This document shows, piece by piece, positions 1 to 12,167 of a stretch of 64,000 bases of DNA; the stretch's first letter is position 1; each line of letters starts with the position of its first letter. The stretch spans positions 930,001 to 994,000 of the forward strand of contig CASHTG010000006.1 in assembly GCA_949357655.1 (NCBI GenBank). The letters are read 5' to 3'. The notes below the pieces were generated by a model. The model was not told where the DNA came from. It was given only the letters and a program-made list of their open reading frames with translations, and ran no database searches. A program made the position numbers and the translations under genes. The stretch comes from Parascedosporium putredinis. Taxonomy: Eukaryota > Ascomycota > Sordariomycetes > Microascales > Microascaceae.

Positions 1-2647
1 GTGTTTTGATCCAGCTCCAGCAGCACCAGGAGTAGTGACGCGTCGACCGTCCGGAACACGTCATTCTCATCCGCGATACTGCCGAATCCTTTCTTGAGTC
101 TCCAGCCCGAGAGGAACTTGCGCAAGAAGTGGAGTGTCTGCCGGTCCAGCGCACCCACCGGCACCGGAGACCCGCACACTTTTTCGTTTTGCAAGTACCG
201 GGCCGCCGACTCTCTGACGCCGCCAAAGATCCAGATACCCTTCCTGCTTTCCACAATCTCGTTGCGCAGGCCCGGCACGAGGGATAGCACCACGCGAGGG
301 TCTAGCGAGCTGTCCACGAGCTTGTGCGCCAGCTCCTCAGCCTGGGCATCAGAAAACGCATCCGCGCCCTTGGCCTTGAGAAAATTCACAAGCAGGAGAA
401 GCCCTGCCTGCTGCCGGAGGTAGCTTAGCGTCAGGAACTCGAGCTCATTCTTGGCGTCGCGGTCCTTGATCGATTTCAAAAACGAAAAATGCCGGCCCGG
501 TCCACGGGGACCTCGGAAAGATCCTGCTCGCCGCCGCTGGCGGGGAGAGTCCCACTTTAGCCTCGAGCTGAAGGAGCAGAGGGCTGCGGACCGCCCACCA
601 GATGTGGTTGCCCGTCCACACCGCGATGCCGGCCCGGGCCTTGGCTAGCCTTTTGACAAAATCCTCCTCTTCACGGTTACGGTTCGCCTCCCAGCCTTCG
701 GGTAGATCTTCGTCCTCGGCCTCAAGGTCGCGCTCAAACAGCTCCCTCTCGTTGGACATTTGCGCGAGCGATGTGGCGGTGCGGGAATCGATGCTACGGG
801 GAGAAAAGGGCGAGGTGCCCGAGTCGCCGTTGGGGAATGGCTCGAACCTTCTCTGGCAGAGACGGTCGATTAGTTCCTGGCAGATGGTCTCATCGCTTCC
901 GGCCAGCGCTCGGATCCCCAGTGGCCACGACGACTGCCTATCCTGGCCCTCGAGTAGCGGCGCCTCGAGCCAATGCTTTCCCGGATCATCGTTGGTGTCG
1001 AACCGTTGAATCTCGAGGCCGTGGCGGATCCCTTCCTCCGAGTCCCTGGTCATCGAGGCCAGGACATATTTATCTACCTCGTCTTCATTCATCGATAGCC
1101 TCGGCGACTTGGGAACCGTCGAGTCCGTGAAGCCCACGTCGACGACAACCTCTCTTGGGTACCTGTCAAACCCAAGGGTTGGTCCTTTTGGATCGCCGTC
1201 AAGGTTGATAAACATGCCGATGGCGGGATCCGTCGCGCTCGTTCCCGTCACGAGCAAGAATTCTTCGGCCGAAGGTGATACGATGTGAGGCTTGAGGAAA
1301 GGCGGAGCCGGCTTCGGCGCCACGGCGGCATTGGCAGGGGCCGGTGAAGAGGGCGCGGGGGAGGAGGCCCCAGGCGTGGACGGGAGGGGCTTGGATACCG
1401 TGTCCGCCGGTGGCCTTGGACTAGTGGGCTTAGAGGGTGGGGTGGGTTGTCGGCTGACGGGCTCCTCACCCTGGCGCGGGCCGAGCATACCGGCACCCCC
1501 AGAGATGAAGGCGCCAAGGCTCGTGCTTCTAGCATGAGAGTGGTGCTGCTGGCTGGCGGCAGAGTGGGAACGGCGGTGCTGGGCGGAAGAGTTGCTCCGA
1601 AGCAGCCCGGTTTCGTTCGTGGCGGCAATGCTCTGGGTATGGCCGAGCTCGCCGGGGGTTGCGAGTTGTCGAGCGAAGATATGGCCATGAGAGGGATCTT
1701 GAGCTGGTGCTCGACGTCTATGAGGGCATAGTGTCGCGAATCGGCGACGCAGGCAATGCTGCCTCGCCTACACGATATCGTACTGCCAGAAAAGTCGATG
1801 TTCTAGCACGGTCAGTTAGATAGGTGCACTCGGCCACTGAAGTACAGGACAAGGCGGATCCCCCAAGGTTGGAACCTAATGTAGCCTTTGGATCTGCATC
1901 TCACCTTGACAGCACCTGCCTCCTCGCCGATGCGCACAACCTGTATCCTGCGGTTCAAGGATAATAGAACAATGACCCGCTGGCCCCTCTGCTCTCGGGG
2001 ATGGCCATTGTTACCGATAGGGTGTTGAGATCAACACCGCCGATCCAGTTGCAATTCCTGACCTGGGTGGTGCCGAATACAGGACTAAGCTCGGGGAGGG
2101 AGTAGAAGGTGACGGTCCAGTTGCAGAGGATGCAGGCCTTGCCGACTTTTGGTAGTAAGAGGATTTGTTGGATGCCGGGACGGGCGGAAACGGGGGCACT
2201 GTGTGCTTCGGAGAAGACGGGTCGGAGGCGGGAGGCGAGGATAAAGGTCGGCCGGGCGTTGCCGTCGGAAGAATCGAAGGGGATTTGGACAAAGTGAAGA
2301 AGTTCGGCAGCAGAGGTGCCGACGTAGAGGTTATGATCTAAGAAGACAGGTTTCGGTAATCAGTATGGCTTATCACGAAGAACATGATTTCGGAGCAGTG
2401 GCACCGTAGGAGGGCGAGCACCACGAGCACAGATCCTTTCCCCAACACCGATCGAATGCAGGAACTCACCTAGATAGTCGACACATGTTATCTTGACGTC
2501 TTCCGAGGTGCCGTCAGCATTGAGGGGCACATTGTCGAGGAGGGTGCGCAGGGCAAATGGCCCTGTTGCTGGGGGCGGCGGGGAGGGCTGTGGCGGGGAC
2601 GACATCGATTCACTCGAGCCATGATTGTCGCTGGCTTTCGCGTCCAT
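1..2647 (-). CDS. VPS3: VPS3-like CORVET subunit (CNH domain, TGFBRAP1/Vps39-1 family), 3' end outside window
   Basis: Endosomal tethering: Vps3/TGFBRAP1 proteins are the Rab5-binding subunit of the CORVET complex (family knowledge). Start ATG is at 2647-2645; exon 1 is 2470-2647, and an intron at 2338-2469 (GTGAGT donor, TTAG acceptor) leads into exon 2 at 2337. The N-terminal CNH-like beta-propeller is recognisable: GPFALRTLLDNVPL, then after the splice HNLYVGTSAAELLHFVQIP, then QQILLLPKVGKACILCNWTV, FYSLPELSPVFGTTQV and NRRIQVVRIGEE. Downstream are a Ser/Pro-rich spacer and EFLLVTGTSATDPAIGMF with NLDGD. Continuous reading is broken near 2000 (TCGGTAAC, apparent lost G), again around 1500-1700, near 550 (CCCC run) and near 480 (T run). 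Homologous sequence continues in the shifted frames to base 1, so I read these as sequence errors. The C-terminal helical part is not in the window. It is head to head with the CASP gene. I am fairly sure of the family, a little less of VPS3 versus a VPS39-type relative. Confidence 0.85.
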
Positions 2648-3653
2648 CACTTGCAAGGGGGATCTCTCATCACCGAAGTGGCCGCCTCATTCTGGTGGGG
2701 GAGTGTTTGGGGAGGAGAGGGAGGGGAGACGGAGCTGGGTCTGCGGCGGCGAGATCGCAGGCTGCAGCGCAAGCGCTAGATCAGATTGGCAGGACTTGGG
2801 AGTGTGTGAACGGGGGTGAACGGTATCTTGTATGTACAAGTATGCTTAATTCAAATGGTCTAGGAGTTGGCGAGACTTTTGGTGCCACTTTTGGGCAGTT
2901 TGGTAGCAGTGCGATGTCCGGTTTGGCTGGCCAAGCGTATCAATTGATCAGCATCTTTTGGAGTGGGAGGGGAGCTTTTGGGGAGCTTTGGCTGAGGAGT
3001 GACGACGCTGATCCGAGCTGACAGTTGGAGTTGCTCTTGCCTTGTTTGTCGCCTGCCCCAAAGAAGACCTGTACCAGCCACACGCAGGGGGCTTGGGCCA
3101 AGCAAAAAATCAGGGCCAGCCAAGCGAAAGGTACTTGTTGCAAAGGGAAGGGGCACCCAGCCCAAGTTCTTAGGTACATGCTTCGGTACCTTGGGAGCTT
3201 CAAAGGGAAGGAAGAACTGACCAACCAGCGCAAGCGAAGCCCAAGGCTGAGAAGACACGTCCCCCCAAAAATCCGTGACTTTGTGTCTTCCATTCCCGAC
3301 CTCCATCAAAAACCGCCAATCCAATCCCCCATTCCCGAAGCTATTTCTGCCCGGCCGGCGCATGCACGCATTTCTTTCCCCGTCGACTCTCTGCGTATTT
3401 CTTGCGTGCTGGCTTAAGGAGATCTTCCTTTGAGCTTCCATTCGATGGGCATTTATTCACTAATGATTTGATTTTCACACTGCGAACCTCCCCGATACTT
3501 CCGTCCATTTTTCGCAACCTCAGGGGTGAGCTTCGAGGCCACGCCACAACGATTACCCCAGCCATCCATCCGCGAACGGCCCCGAGAAACAACGGAGGAA
3601 CCCATACCCACGTTTTTGAAAAGAGAAGAAAAACCCTCCCAAAAAAATTCGCA
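2648..3653. promoter_or_regulatory. Divergent intergenic region between VPS3-like and CASP genes
   Basis: About 1 kb separates two start codons that point away from each other, so both promoters must lie here or overlap it. No TATA element or known operator stands out. The CASP-proximal part (about 3480-3653) is rich in C/A with an A-run just before the ATG, typical of a fungal leader. Short open frames on both strands look like chance. Confidence 0.5.
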
Positions 3654-6124
3654 ATGGCCGACGTCACGACCGAGGCTGCCCAAACGACACCGGCCACCCT
3701 TGGTGGCTCGGACAACAGCCAAGGCAATAAATTCCAGACGGCCATTTCGGCCTGGCGAGGTATGTCCTTTGGCTGGGTGGCGGGGGCGTCTAGGATTCTG
3801 GCCGCCCGGGCCGAGATGTTGCGGACGGAGGTGCTAGAAGGAATGGATACTCCAAGAAGAACGAAGCCAAGGTAGCTAACGACCAGGGGTGTCGCATCAT
3901 AGGCGTCGATCTCACGACTCTCATCACCCAGCTTGACAACACGGCATCCGATATTGCGGCGCACCAACGAGACTCTACGGTGCAGAGGAAAGAGCTTGCG
4001 CAGAAGACGAAGGATTTCCGAAAACTCGACGATGCGTCCAAGCTCACGGAGATCAAGGCTCTTTGAAGTGTAAGGATCCCCTCGCGCCCCTGGTGCTCTC
4101 TCTCTATCCTCTCTCTTTGACTACACCTGAAATCCCAGCGCAACTAACAACCCCTTCTTGGCCTGCGTAGCATATCAATCCTTCATCGACCTCCTCACAA
4201 ACTCCTCCAAGACGGTCAACTCGGTCTTTCTCCAAGTGTACACGGCTCTATCCGACGCACCTGACCCGTATCCGCTGCTGGAACTTTCGGTCGACTCGAT
4301 GCTAGTGTCGGAGGATACACTGCCCAAGTTAACGGAGGAGAACACACACTTGCAAAAGAACGTGTCCAAGCTCACATCGCAGCTCGAGGAGGCTGAGTCA
4401 CGGCTAGAGTCAGAGAGGGCGGCGCGCAAGGAGCTAGAGGATGACCTAGAATCCAAGGTCAAGGAGGTGGAGGAGTCGTGGACGGCGGTTCTCGAGGAGA
4501 AGAAGGACAACTGGGCGTCCAAGGAAAAGGCGCTTGAGGAGAAAGTGGAGAGCCAGGAGCGACTGATTAGCGAGATCAAGGCCAGCCACGAGGTCAACGC
4601 GCGCCTAGGCCGCACGGCCGAGGACGATAGCGAGCAGGCGAACCACGTCACGGCGGCCGAGGTGGAGATGCTCAACTCGGATCTGGAGCGGACAAGCGCA
4701 AGGTTGGCCGAGGTGGAGGCTCGAAACGAGCAACTGCGAATCGACCTGGCGCACAACAAGTCTCAAGCGACAACGCAGGCGGCGTCGTTGGAAGACGACC
4801 CGGGATACATGCGGATGCGAACGGAGAATAGGGCCCTCCTGCGCAAGCTTGACGCGGCAAGGGTGGAGAGGGAGGGCATCCGGCGGGAGCTTGACGGCAA
4901 GGTCAAGACGCTGGAGCGGGAGTCGGGCCGTCTCAAGGAGGAGAGGGACTCGCTCAAGACCAAGGTGCAAAAGTGGAGCGACTACGAAAACGTGAAGCAG
5001 GAGCTCGAGGTGCTCAAGAGCATCGAGTTCTCAACGGGCGACGACGATGAACCAGGTCTCGGCCTGGGCGGCGGGGTAACCGGGGGCGAGGAAGAGGCGG
5101 AGAGGGCCAAGGGGGCGACACTTTGGAAAGGTTGTTACTGGCGAGGAACAAGAAGCTCGGAGACGAGCTCACGATCCTTCGGGTGTCGCATCAGGACCTC
5201 CAGGGGCGCCTGCAGGGCCTGCAGGAAGAGCTTTCGAGGACGAACGGCGAGCTGGACAAAGCACAGCGGCTCAACGAGAAGCTGGAAGACGACTTGGCCA
5301 ACATGCAGGCAGAGGCGCCCAACGCCTTCCCGTCGGGAGCGTCGGTAGCGGGCACGTACGTAAGCCGGTTCCCGGCGGGCAGCAGGAAGGGGGCAGGATT
5401 TCTCCGACGTCATCCATCATTGGAGGGCTCGACTCACGAGGGCCGTCCTTGCTAGGTGAAAACCTAGGCGGGGGTGGGGGTGTGGGTGGTGGATCGGGCA
5501 TCCTCCCGATGATCACGGCGCAGCGTGATCGGTTCAAGAAGCGCAATGCGGAACTGGAGCAGGAGCTCTCGGATACGCACCGCAGCGTATCGCAGCTGCG
5601 GCAGGAGATTGCAGCGCTGCAAAAGGACAACCTGAACCTGTACGAGAAGACGCGGTACATTTCCACGTACAATCGCGGGAGCGGGGAAGCGGCAGCACGT
5701 CGCTGGCGTACCCGGGCGGAGGGGAGCGGTGTCGCCGGGAGGGATGACGAGCCCGAACCCGTCGACGATTGCGATGGGGATCCCGCTTGACCGGTACCGC
5801 AGGGCGTACGAGTCCAACATCTCGCCGTTTGCGGCGTTCCGGGGCCGGGAGTCGGCGCGGGCGTACAAGCGCATGAGCCTCCCGGAGCGGGTGGTGTACT
5901 CGGTGACGCGCATGGTGCTGGCGTCACGGACGAGCCGCAACCTCTTTGCGGCGTACTGCGTGGCGCTGCACGTGCTCGTGTTCCTCTCGCTATACTGGAT
6001 GGGGGCAGACGACGTGGACAAGCACGCGAGCAACCTGGGTCAGGCGGCGGCGGCGGCCGGGGTCGCGGGCAAGGTGGCAGAGGCGGCGGCAGCGGCAGCA
6101 GCGGGGGCAAGGGGAGTGGCATGA
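3654..6124 (+). CDS. COY1: CASP/COY1-type Golgi coiled-coil membrane protein
   Basis: CASP proteins are tail-anchored golgins that act in retrograde and intra-Golgi traffic (COY1 in yeast; family knowledge). ATG at 3654 follows an A-rich leader. Exon 1 is 3654-3759 (donor GTATGT), exon 2 is 3903-4069 (acceptor CATAG, donor GTAAGG) and exon 3 starts at 4171 (acceptor GCGTAG). The N-terminus has the family block IDLTTLITQLDNTASDIAAH preceding STVQRKELAQKTKDFRKLDD. Most of the protein is coiled coil rich in Glu, Lys, Leu and Arg. The C-terminal CASP domain reads SPFAAFRGRESARAYKRMSL, then ERVVYSVTRMVLASRTSRNL, then one membrane helix (about 5950-6005) and a Gly/Ala tail. Frame breaks occur near 4062 (T run), 5110, 5395 and 5690-5720; the protein sequence on both sides matches one continuous CASP. 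Roughly 700 residues if continuous. A T-run follows the stop. Confidence 0.92.
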
Positions 6125-9100
6125 AGCTGGGGATTTCTAAGAAGGGATTCACGTTGTTCTCTTTTTTTCTTTTTTTTTTTTTTTCTGTTTTGGGATGGCG
6201 AAAGGCAAAGGGGCCCCGGCGGGCAATGTTTGTTTCTATTTCTTGTATATCATGCATGGTAGAACTTGGACTTGTTTTGGGAGGAAACGTCGGTATCCTC
6301 ACGGCAACCTTGAACAAAGTAGAAACGCTACCGACTGAGATGATTGGTATTGGTTTATGACTTGAGGTGTTTTTTAACACGTTGATTTTTTTTTTTTTTT
6401 AAATCTAATTCATGCTTCATCCCCTATTCCTTTTCTGGGCTCTATTCTTCTGTTTCTCTCTCTATTTGTTATAGGAACCAGATTCAGCAGAGGCGGGGCG
6501 AATATTTTAGAATATACACTATCCTCCTAAAGTAGGATCCCCCACTCGCAGTGTTGAACACTATCACAGGAAAGCAAAAGGAAAGAAAATGGCTGGAATC
6601 TTCAATATCGTACTTACGAGGCTAAAGGTTAGGTGGGAGGGGAGACCTTTACGGAGCAGACCCATCTCTACTTTCTCTACTCTTTTCTCCTGGTCCGAAG
6701 CTGGGCACCCGAAAAAAGGCGGCAGGAGCACGGGGCACGGGACTGATGGTGAACCAAGTTCAGTTTAGGACTGCTACTGTCGTCTTTGGACGGCCTTAGG
6801 GTTCCATGATGATGGGGCAAGCTTCTTCCGCGGAAGCCAACGTAGATCGAGGTGGCAGATATCCATCTCATCTCCGCGGCCGTGCAAAGAAGGCCCTCGA
6901 TCTTGCGGGCCGCGGTTGTGTCCAAGATGGGAGCGGCAAGTGTATACTGCACGTGGACGCCACCGACGACGGGTCCTACGGACGGCAAAGAAGAAAAAAA
7001 CCGGCGGCTTGTGCTAATGACGAATGCGAATGCGTTGCTCATGGATGCGTGGTTCGGGGCCTCTTCTTCTCTCTTTGGCCCAACCGATTACCGCCGCGGT
7101 CTGGGCGGGGGAAGACATCCACAAAGGCAAGGTGTTTAGTTTACACTATGCTATGGGAAAGGTACATAATGGATGGGTAATACCAAGGGCGCGTTTGAAA
7201 CGAAACAAAAAAAAAAGAAAAAGAAGAAGAAAAAGAGAGAAAAAAGAAGCGCTCTGAGCCAATCGATGGACGGCCGGTTTAAGCGCCGGCCGCTTCAGAC
7301 GGGCCACCCCGCGTTAACGGACAGGACAGAGAAAAACGGGGGCTTCGATCCAATGGGATGCGCGGGATCGGCGCGGTTATGACAAGGGGGTGGACACGGA
7401 GGATGTGATTGGCCACGGGCTATTTTTGGGAGACTGACAGTTTTTAAATGGACGCAGGAAAAGAGTTGTGAGATAAGCGCTGAGGGTGAGAAACAACTCG
7501 GAGGGGGATGGATGGTACTATCCACCTTTGTGGCGCGCAAATACCGAGGTACATTTTCAATGCTATTCAATCAAAATCCCATCCTGTTTGGAAGGTGTAG
7601 GCTATCTCCTACCGAGAGCCTCCAGCTTCAAAAGGGTACGTGTGTACGCGAGCATCCGTCAATGGGGTGTGCGAGGTGGGGAGCACAACGAGTACGAAGG
7701 AGAGGGGAAGTAGTAGTACGACTGACAAACAAAACTTGCTCGTTTCTGATCGTAAAATATGATGGCTCCTCAGGTGGGCACATCGTACGCCTTTACCTTG
7801 ATGAGCGGGGAGTGGATTCTCACGTAGGGCGGGGGTCTCTTGGGGAGGCGTCTTCAGGTAGATACGATACGCGGGCAGGGCAAACATCTTTGGTCGGAGC
7901 GAGTGATAAGGATTGATGTTTTGAAGAAAGGTCCACCTCATCCGGCTGTGATCGTATCTACGATGACTGCGATGACTGCGATGACTAGAGACTGGGTACT
8001 CGCGGTCGCTCTACTTGATTCCTTTCGGGTTTTCTTCCCCTTCCTACCAAGACAAGATGGCCTGGGAAACGAGAAATCGGGGAGACCCAGGCCCGCTCAT
8101 CCGAGGGGGTGGCCCAGGGCATCAATTCCTTTCTCTCTCCCCGTTTTCCAACCCCCTTCCGTCGGTTTTCCTTGTCCGGAAGCGAGATTCGTCATCTCCC
8201 AGCACTAGGGTAAAACCTGGGGCGGTAGAGCGGGGGAGGGAAGGGAAAGGATCCAATCCGCGATCCGTGGGTTTGCTTACTCGGAATCTTCACGTCGGCT
8301 AAAAAAGAAAGAAGTGAGAAGAAAAGAATACTGGTTATGGTCCCGTGTTAGAGTCAGCGTGATCCTGCCCTCGCTTACCCAGCCTCATCCTAGCATTTGG
8401 TTTTTTTTTTCAAATTGGTTTTTGTCAAGCCGCCCTTGGCAGAAAGTCTAAATGCCAGGCTTCCATCCTCTTCCTTGGCCCGTTTAGTCTGTCCGAATAT
8501 ACAAGAGCACGGTATTCGTGAAGACCGAGGCGCGGGGAAAAGAAAAAAAAACAACTTTTGTTTGCCCCTCCACCTTGGCGGCGCTTGTAGAAGCCGAGGA
8601 AATAGCTCGTTCGAGACTAGAGCGTAGAGACACGTGTATCCTCAAGGAAGAGGAGAGGAAGAGGACAAGGGGAACCGGCAAACCGAGAGCCGGAGACCAG
8701 GGTTCACATTTCGGGGCGGTGGGTGGAAGCTGGGGGCTAACGGGGAGAGTCCATCATATTCGCACAATGAGTCTAGACCTCTTCTCTCGCCCAGGTCATC
8801 GAAAGCAGGCCCAAGGGCAAGGGAAGCAGAGGCCCATGGGTCGCCGCTGAGCTTGCTGGGCAACGCGGCAAACCAGGAAAAAGAACAACGGAGAAGGGGG
8901 AGAGGTTGGAAAGGGGATCCTGGTCCTTCAATTCGCTGTGCAAAGGGCGCTTTTTTCCTATCCCCGATCGATCTATGCGCACACGCTACACATCTATACC
9001 TTTCTGCTCAAGTGCTCTTTGTCCTTGGTTGTTCTAGTCTTGGTGCCGTTCCTCTTTCTTATTCGTCCTCTGTTGGTCCCGCGCCCGGCGCGCGCCTGCA

Positions 9101-10113
9101 GGCCTGCCGAGAGCGAGACCAGACCCTGGCAGAATAGTCGTGGTCGTGGCCGCTTTTTTTCTTTTTTCTTTTTCTTCCTTTTCTTTTCCCACATCCCTGC
9201 TCGTTTCCCTCGCCAATGTATCCAAAAAGAGCAAACGCCTCCAATCCCTGGCTCTCCGCGCCTTTTCTGCAGTGTTTGCCGCCCATCACACGCTAGCAAT
9301 CTATTATTATGGGTACCGCACTTTGGACACAGACACACAAAGAGACAGAGACAGACAGACACACACACACACACACTCTCTCTCTCTCTCTCTCAATGTA
9401 CCTCAGTACTCTTGTCCAGTCTCCATCTCCCCACACAAAATGTTCGAGCCCGCCAATTCCATCCGTCCCGTAGCCGCCGCGCGCATATTCCTCTCGGCAT
9501 GGACATGGATCCAAATTGACGGATGAACCCTCCACTCTCCGGGCGTAGCCTATCCCCTTTGTCGCCCTTGGCTCTTGGCCCTTGCCCACCTCCTCCTCCA
9601 CCACACCTAGTATCCTCCCTCTCTCTATCGCTCGGTACGCGACAGGATGGCCGGGGAAAGGGGGAAAGGACTGAGAAGGAGAAGCGCCCTGTCTCTTGGT
9701 ATCTTTTGTACACAATGTCTCTCGGCTGCTTTCGTGGGTGGTGGGTGCGTAGCTTGCATCTCGACGGTTATAATAAATGACATACCCTCCCTCATCGCAC
9801 CTCTTGTGATCTTGAGTCCTGTTCGATTCTACTACTTCATTCCCACCACCGAAATAGTTATATTCCATCCACACGAACTTTCTTTTTCCCTTTTCTCTTT
9901 CTTTTGTTTCTTTTCGTCTTTTCTTCTCTCTGTCCATCGTCCGGTCTTATAGTGTCCATTTCCTTCTTCTTTTTCTTCTTCTTTTTCCTACATTGCATTT
10001 CCGGATCTTCTGTCTCTCACCAGTATTCGCCTTTCGCTTCTTCTTCTTCTTCTCCTTCATCAGAACGACTACAAACAAAAGAGACAACCCAGACAAAAAG
10101 AACCCTCGCCGCC
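6125..10113. other. Intergenic region without a supported gene
   Basis: About 4 kb. It holds poly-T at 6161-6184 and 6388-6402, a purine tract near 7195-7252, three tandem copies of a 9-base unit (GATGACTGC) near 7962-7988, pyrimidine tracts near 9150-9190 and a CA/TC microsatellite at 9348-9394. The last 250 bases are pyrimidine rich and form the likely leader of the DUF3455 gene. Open frames are short, overlap on both strands and lack recognisable domains. Confidence 0.6.
9348..9394. repeat. CA/TC dinucleotide microsatellite
   Basis: An imperfect (AC)n tract, preceded by GACA units, passes directly into a (TC)n tract. It lies in non-coding sequence about 700 bases upstream of the DUF3455 gene. 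Confidence 0.9.
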
Positions 10114-11100
10114 ATGAAGCTCCTCAACCTCCTCTCCGCCTCCCTCCTCCCCGCCCTCGCCCTCTCCGCACCCACCTACGCCTCCTCGACCTCGGCGCCG
10201 CCAACGCCCTCGACGCCGTCGACCACCTCTCCGACTACTTCAACCTCCTCGCCAGCAAAGTCCAGCGCTACAAGTCCCTCGCCGGCTCCCTCCCACCTGC
10301 GACCCTTCCCGCGCCGTCCTCCCCATCAGTACGTAATTGATATCAATATATATAAACACTATCCATTGGGGAAAACCCTTCACATCAGAGACTAACACCC
10401 AATCGCCCCGCAGTCCCCGAGTCCCTCCCCGCCCCGCCAAGGGCCTCTCCCTCCAACACGTCGCCATCGGCCGCGGCACCCAAAACTACACCTGCGACCC
10501 CGCCGACCCCTCCGCGGCCCCCAAGGCCGCCGGCGCCGTCGCCATCCTCTACGACGCTACCTGCCTCGCCTCCACCCACGCCGACCTCCTCGACGCCCTC
10601 TCCCGTCTCTCCATCTCCTACCCCCATCCCCGACCCTCTCGCCGTCCTCTCCTCCTCCGATGACGCCAACGCTCGCACCGACCGCGCCTCCTCCCGCATC
10701 GGTCCCCAGTCCATGACCGTCTCGGGCATCCACTACTTCAACTCCCTCGCCCAGCCCTTCTTCGACATTGACCTCGCCGGCGCCGGCCACATCACCGTCA
10801 AGCTCAACAACTCTACCCCCGCCCCCGTCACCGCCGCCGCCGGCCTCGAGTCCGAAAAGGCTGTAGCTTGGCTCAAGCTCCTCGTCCGCGAGGAGGAGGG
10901 CAGCGCTACCAAGGGTCTCGCCGAGGTTTACCGCGTCAACACCGTCGGTGGCAGCCCCGCCGCCTCGTGTAAGGGCATGCCCGACAAGTTCCAGGTCGAC
11001 TATGTCGCTCAGTAAGCTTTTTCTCTCTCGTTTTTCTTTTTCAAAACTCCTCATGCTAACACGTCATGCTAGGTACTGGTTCATGGGCTCCAAGAACTAA
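10114..11100 (+). CDS. Secreted DUF3455-type protein
   Basis: The function of DUF3455 proteins is not known; fungal members are mostly secreted, and some carry misleading enzyme names. ATG at 10114 has a good context (GCCGCC before it) and begins a signal peptide, MKLLNLLSASLLPALALSAP. Family blocks seen are NALDAVDHLSDYFNLLASKV, LSLQHVAIGRGTQNYTC, VAILYDATCLAS, IHYFNSLAQPFFDID, EVYRVNTVGGSPAASCKG and a C-terminal QYWFMGSKN. Introns are 10329-10413 (GTACGT ... ACTAAC ... CGCAG) and 11012-11072 (GTAAGC ... CTAAC ... TAG); exon 3 is 11073-11100. The frame breaks early in exon 1 (about 10185), once around the first splice, and near 10622 (CCCCC run). The protein should be about 280 residues. Gene identity rests on the GRGTQNYTC and EVYRVNT blocks; the secreted state rests on the signal peptide. 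Confidence 0.85.
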
Positions 11101-12167
11101 AAAAAGACAGAAATCAACGCAATTAAGCAAGGAGAAGAACAAACAGCAAGGTTCCTTCCTTCTTGGTAACGATGAAAATCTCAAGGAAAAAATCAATTTC
11201 CTGCATGCATGATGTTTTGTTTCCGGCTGGGTCTTGGCTTCGACCATTGGCGTTACGGATCCTCTCGAGGTTCGACATAGTCACCTCCAACTGCGATTTC
11301 TGTTTTCTGTTTTCTGTTTTTTGTTCTTGGTTCGCTATTTTCTTCCCCTCTACCAACCTGTATGGTTTCCTTTAATTGGGTCTCTCTCTCTTGCTCTCTC
11401 TGGGTCGGACATCACTCGACATCAGTATTGTACGTTGGCGGAGTTATATAGGCGGCGTAATTCAAATCCATCTTAATCTTTCCATCGCATTTCTCGCATC
11501 TATCAATTAGAGTTATTCTTCTAAGCTACGATTATCATGTGTTAGACACCCTTTCAAGGTAGGGATAGCCAGCGACTATTACACAGAAGACTACAAAGCG
11601 AGAGAAAAAGGCAGAATGGATATGGATATGGATATATAACGTTTTCTATAAGATGACCCAAGCCGTGAAGTAAAGAAACGAAAAATGATGCAAAAAAAAA
11701 AAAAAGAAGCCAACATGGAGAAACCCAGCCTCCCAGAGCTGTTCGCACCTGCCCCAACCCTAACCTTAACCTATATCGTAGTAACGTCTAACATTCATCG
11801 AGCCGTTGGATACTTCTCCCTCCCCATCTCGACCCCCATCTTGTGCCGCCTGGTAGCGCTCCCAAGACACGATGCATCCCAGACCCCCTTCCGTCGAAGA
11901 AAATGAAAAGAGAGAAAAAAACCTTCTCTGTATTAGTAGAAAAAAAGGGCATATGGCTTTCCCCAAAAGACAAACCGAGACATGAAAAGAGCAGAGCTGC
12001 TCATAAAGTTGGAAAACTGTATAAATCTGTTATAAGACGGGTATCTGAATCTTGAGTCGTTTCGCCCTTCCTTCCTTGAAATAAACACCGGAAGGGGGAT
12101 AAGTGAAAAGGAAAAGGGGAAAAAAAAAAAAAGAAAAAGATAGAAAAAGAAAAAGATAACGCTCTTC
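11101..12167. other. Convergent 3' intergenic region
   Basis: This lies between the stops of two converging genes. It contains T-rich and A-rich tracts, including a run of 13-14 A at 11692-11705 and an A/G tract at 12120-12157, a short telomere-like string (AACCCTAACCTTAACCT at 11756-11772) and no supported gene. It probably supplies both 3' untranslated regions. Confidence 0.55.
12120..12157. repeat. A-rich homopurine tract
   Basis: Nearly pure A with scattered G and a few T, ten bases beyond the stop of the DH-PH gene on its 3' side. A likely weak point for read alignment. Confidence 0.8.

Noticed and set aside
9293..9937. Minus-strand frame of 214 codons upstream of the DUF3455 gene
   Set aside because: It runs through the CA/TC microsatellite and promoter-like pyrimidine tracts, and the product is low complexity.
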